This document shows, piece by piece, positions 4,492 through 5,829 of a stretch of 5,829 bases of DNA. The stretch covers positions 1 through 5,829 of the forward strand of contig SXTL01000110.1 of the NCBI GenBank assembly GCA_005790965.1. Reading direction: 5' to 3'. The notes below the pieces were generated by a model that was not told where the DNA came from, did not search any database, and saw only the letters and a program-made list of their open reading frames with translations. Every line of letters begins with the position of its first letter. Position 1 is the first letter of the stretch. A program made the translations under genes and the position numbers. The stretch is from Burkholderiales bacterium. Lineage in GTDB: Bacteria > Pseudomonadota > Gammaproteobacteria > Burkholderiales > Thiobacillaceae.

Positions 4492-5829
4492 CTAGGCGCG
4501 TGCCGGGCTGTAGTCAATCTGGATCGCGTCGGTACCCAAGGCTGCACGCAGCCCCTCGAGCAGATCATCCGCCAGTCGAACCCGCCAGGCCTCACCCAGT
4601 TTGAGGCGACAGCGGGCCCGTCCATTGTGGTAGTCAATCACGATGGGACAGCCCGTTTGCGGGTGGCAGAAGGCCTGCAACAGCCCCTGCAACGAGCCCA
4701 GCCGTGCCGAATCATTCAGGACTAGGCGTAATCCCTGAGCCTGCCGCGTGCGGAGCGTCTCCAGATCAAACAGCTCCTCAGCCGTGACCCGCAGGCCGCC
4801 GGAATAGTCGTCATGAACCGCCTTGCCGCGAACGATCAGCAGACGATCTTCCTTGAGCCATTCGCGGTGGGCATCAAATAATTCGGAAAAGATGGCCACT
4901 TCCAAACGCGCGCTGCCATCTTCCAACAGTGCAAAAGCCATCTTGCCGCGCCGGGTCATCTGCGTCCGGACCCCGGCAATCACTCCAGCCAGCAACAGCA
5001 ACTCTTTCTGCGGCGTAATTTGGCCAAGCCTACGCTCCACCAGACCCTTTAGCTCCTGTCGCCAAGCGGTGAAGGGATGACCACTAAAGTAATAGCCCAG
5101 GGCCAACTTTTCCTGCACCAGTTGGGTACGGACATCCCAGAGGGGCATCTCGACCAAGGGCGGCGGCTCGTTGGCCACCGCTTCGCCAAACAAGCTGTCC
5201 TGCATTGCCCCCTGCTGACGCACCTCAGCCCATTCCATGGCCAGGCCCACACTCGCCAGCACCGAAGCGCGACTGCCATGCAGGCTATCAAAGGCGCCAG
5301 CCCGAACCAAGGCCTCGATCGCGCGGCGATTGACCAGGCGTTTGTCCACCCGCCGGCAGAAATCGAACAAGCCCAGAAAGGGGCCACTCTGGGTACGCTC
5401 CCGCACCAGATGATTGACCGCGTTCTCGCCCGTGCCCTTGACCGCGCCCAAACCGTAACGCACCTCGCTCCGTGAGACCGGCACAAAGCGGTATTCACTC
5501 ACATTGATGTCCGGCGCCAGCAAGGTCATGCCGTTGGCGCGCGCATCCTCAGCAAAGATTTGCACGCTGTCGGTGTCGTCCATGTCTGCCGACAAGGTTG
5601 CTGCCATAAAGGCCGCCGTGTGATGGGCCTTGAGCCAGGCCGTCTGGTAAGACACCACCGCATAGGCCGCTGTGTGCGATTTGTTGAAGCCGTATTCAGC
5701 GAACTTTTCCATGAGATCGAAAAGCTGCATGGCGAGCTTTTCGTCATAGCCCTTTTGCAACGCGCCGGCACGAAAGATCTCACGGTGCTCGGCCATCTCC
5801 TCGGCCTTTTTCTTGCCCATCGCCCGGCG
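4492..5829 (-). CDS. dnaE: DnaE, DNA polymerase III alpha subunit (C-terminal part, cut by window edge)
   Basis: Catalytic subunit of the replicative DNA polymerase. The visible 445 residues match roughly the last 440 of E. coli DnaE (1160 residues); the PHP, palm and thumb domains lie beyond the right edge. In order: end of the fingers, with RRAMGKKK (1-8) and EYGFNKSHTAAYAVVSYQTAWLKAHH (45-70); a helix-hairpin-helix segment, with KRLVNRRAIEALVRAGAFD (163-181); the beta-clamp binding motif QDSLF (210-214, counterpart of QADMF in E. coli); an OB-fold (about 275-355) with GVRTQMTRRGKMAFALLED; and the C-terminal tau-binding region. The TAG stop is at 4492-4494. The next minus-strand terminator is over 300 bases downstream, beyond the candidate sRNA, so some dnaE transcripts may run through it. 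Internal methionine codons such as that at 5818-5820 are not starts. Confidence 0.97.
   Translation of the reverse strand, partial: RRAMGKKKAEEMAEHREIFRAGALQKGYDEKLAMQLFDLMEKFAEYGFNKSHTAAYAVVSYQTAWLKAHHTAAFMAATLSADMDDTDSVQIFAEDARANGMTLLAPDINVSEYRFVPVSRSEVRYGLGAVKGTGENAVNHLVRERTQSGPFLGLFDFCRRVDKRLVNRRAIEALVRAGAFDSLHGSRASVLASVGLAMEWAEVRQQGAMQDSLFGEAVANEPPPLVEMPLWDVRTQLVQEKLALGYYFSGHPFTAWRQELKGLVERRLGQITPQKELLLLAGVIAGVRTQMTRRGKMAFALLEDGSARLEVAIFSELFDAHREWLKEDRLLIVRGKAVHDDYSGGLRVTAEELFDLETLRTRQAQGLRLVLNDSARLGSLQGLLQAFCHPQTGCPIVIDYHNGRARCRLKLGEAWRVRLADDLLEGLRAALGTDAIQIDYSPARA

Noticed and set aside
4080..4637. Open frame extending the RNA methyltransferase 186 codons upstream on the minus strand
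   Set aside because: The extension runs through the sRNA terminator, promoter and repeat patch and into dnaE in another frame. Its translation is low-complexity and unlike the family, whose N-terminus matches M-S-I-K-R-I-S-S-R-D-N-P.
4823..5783. Alternative frames within dnaE on both strands
   Set aside because: The DnaE frame is continuous and matches the family throughout, so these are shadows.

Overview
The window is GC-rich chromosomal DNA, apparently from a betaproteobacterium. The basis is how closely the UbiG, LplT and DnaE translations resemble proteobacterial homologues, plus the style of the LysR regulator and its small partner. This is judged from remembered family sequences, not from a search. 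Most of it is housekeeping sequence, and the most interesting part is the non-coding gap beside dnaE.

Layout. (1) Positions 1-1700, minus strand: a compact three-gene operon read right to left. It comprises a LysR-type regulator, a 122-residue protein of unknown function and ubiG (ubiquinone O-methyltransferase, cut by the left edge). Each junction is a 4-base stop/start overlap, so translation is probably coupled. (2) Positions 1701-1885: a divergent control region with a perfect 12-bp palindrome between the two genes. (3) Positions 1886-3226, plus strand: lplT, a lysophospholipid flippase of the major facilitator superfamily, without its frequent partner aas. (4) Positions 3227-3311: a short convergent gap with a strong GC hairpin. 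(5) Positions 3312-4079, minus strand: a TrmH/SpoU-family RNA 2'-O-methyltransferase. (6) Positions 4080-4491: 412 bp without a convincing protein gene. (7) Positions 4492-5829, minus strand: the C-terminal part of dnaE, the replicative polymerase alpha subunit, cut by the right edge.

The non-coding gap holds what looks like a complete small RNA gene on the minus strand. It has a sigma70-like promoter (4257-4284), a nested 5' stem-loop (4208-4245) and a pyrimidine-rich linker carrying two CCUCC anti-Shine-Dalgarno cores. One of these cores reproduces the CCUCCUUU of the 16S rRNA tail. It ends in an intrinsic terminator with a 9-bp stem and seven U (4148-4176). The predicted transcript is about 100 nt. 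It resembles, from memory, a described type of betaproteobacterial toxic small RNA with an anti-Shine-Dalgarno sequence; membership could not be tested here. Between this RNA and dnaE lies a patch of short direct and inverted repeats with no assigned function.

Functionally the window combines quinone biosynthesis with a co-transcribed regulator, membrane phospholipid repair, RNA modification, DNA replication and a candidate translational regulator. Only the LysR/ubiG operon and the sRNA suggest undescribed regulation.
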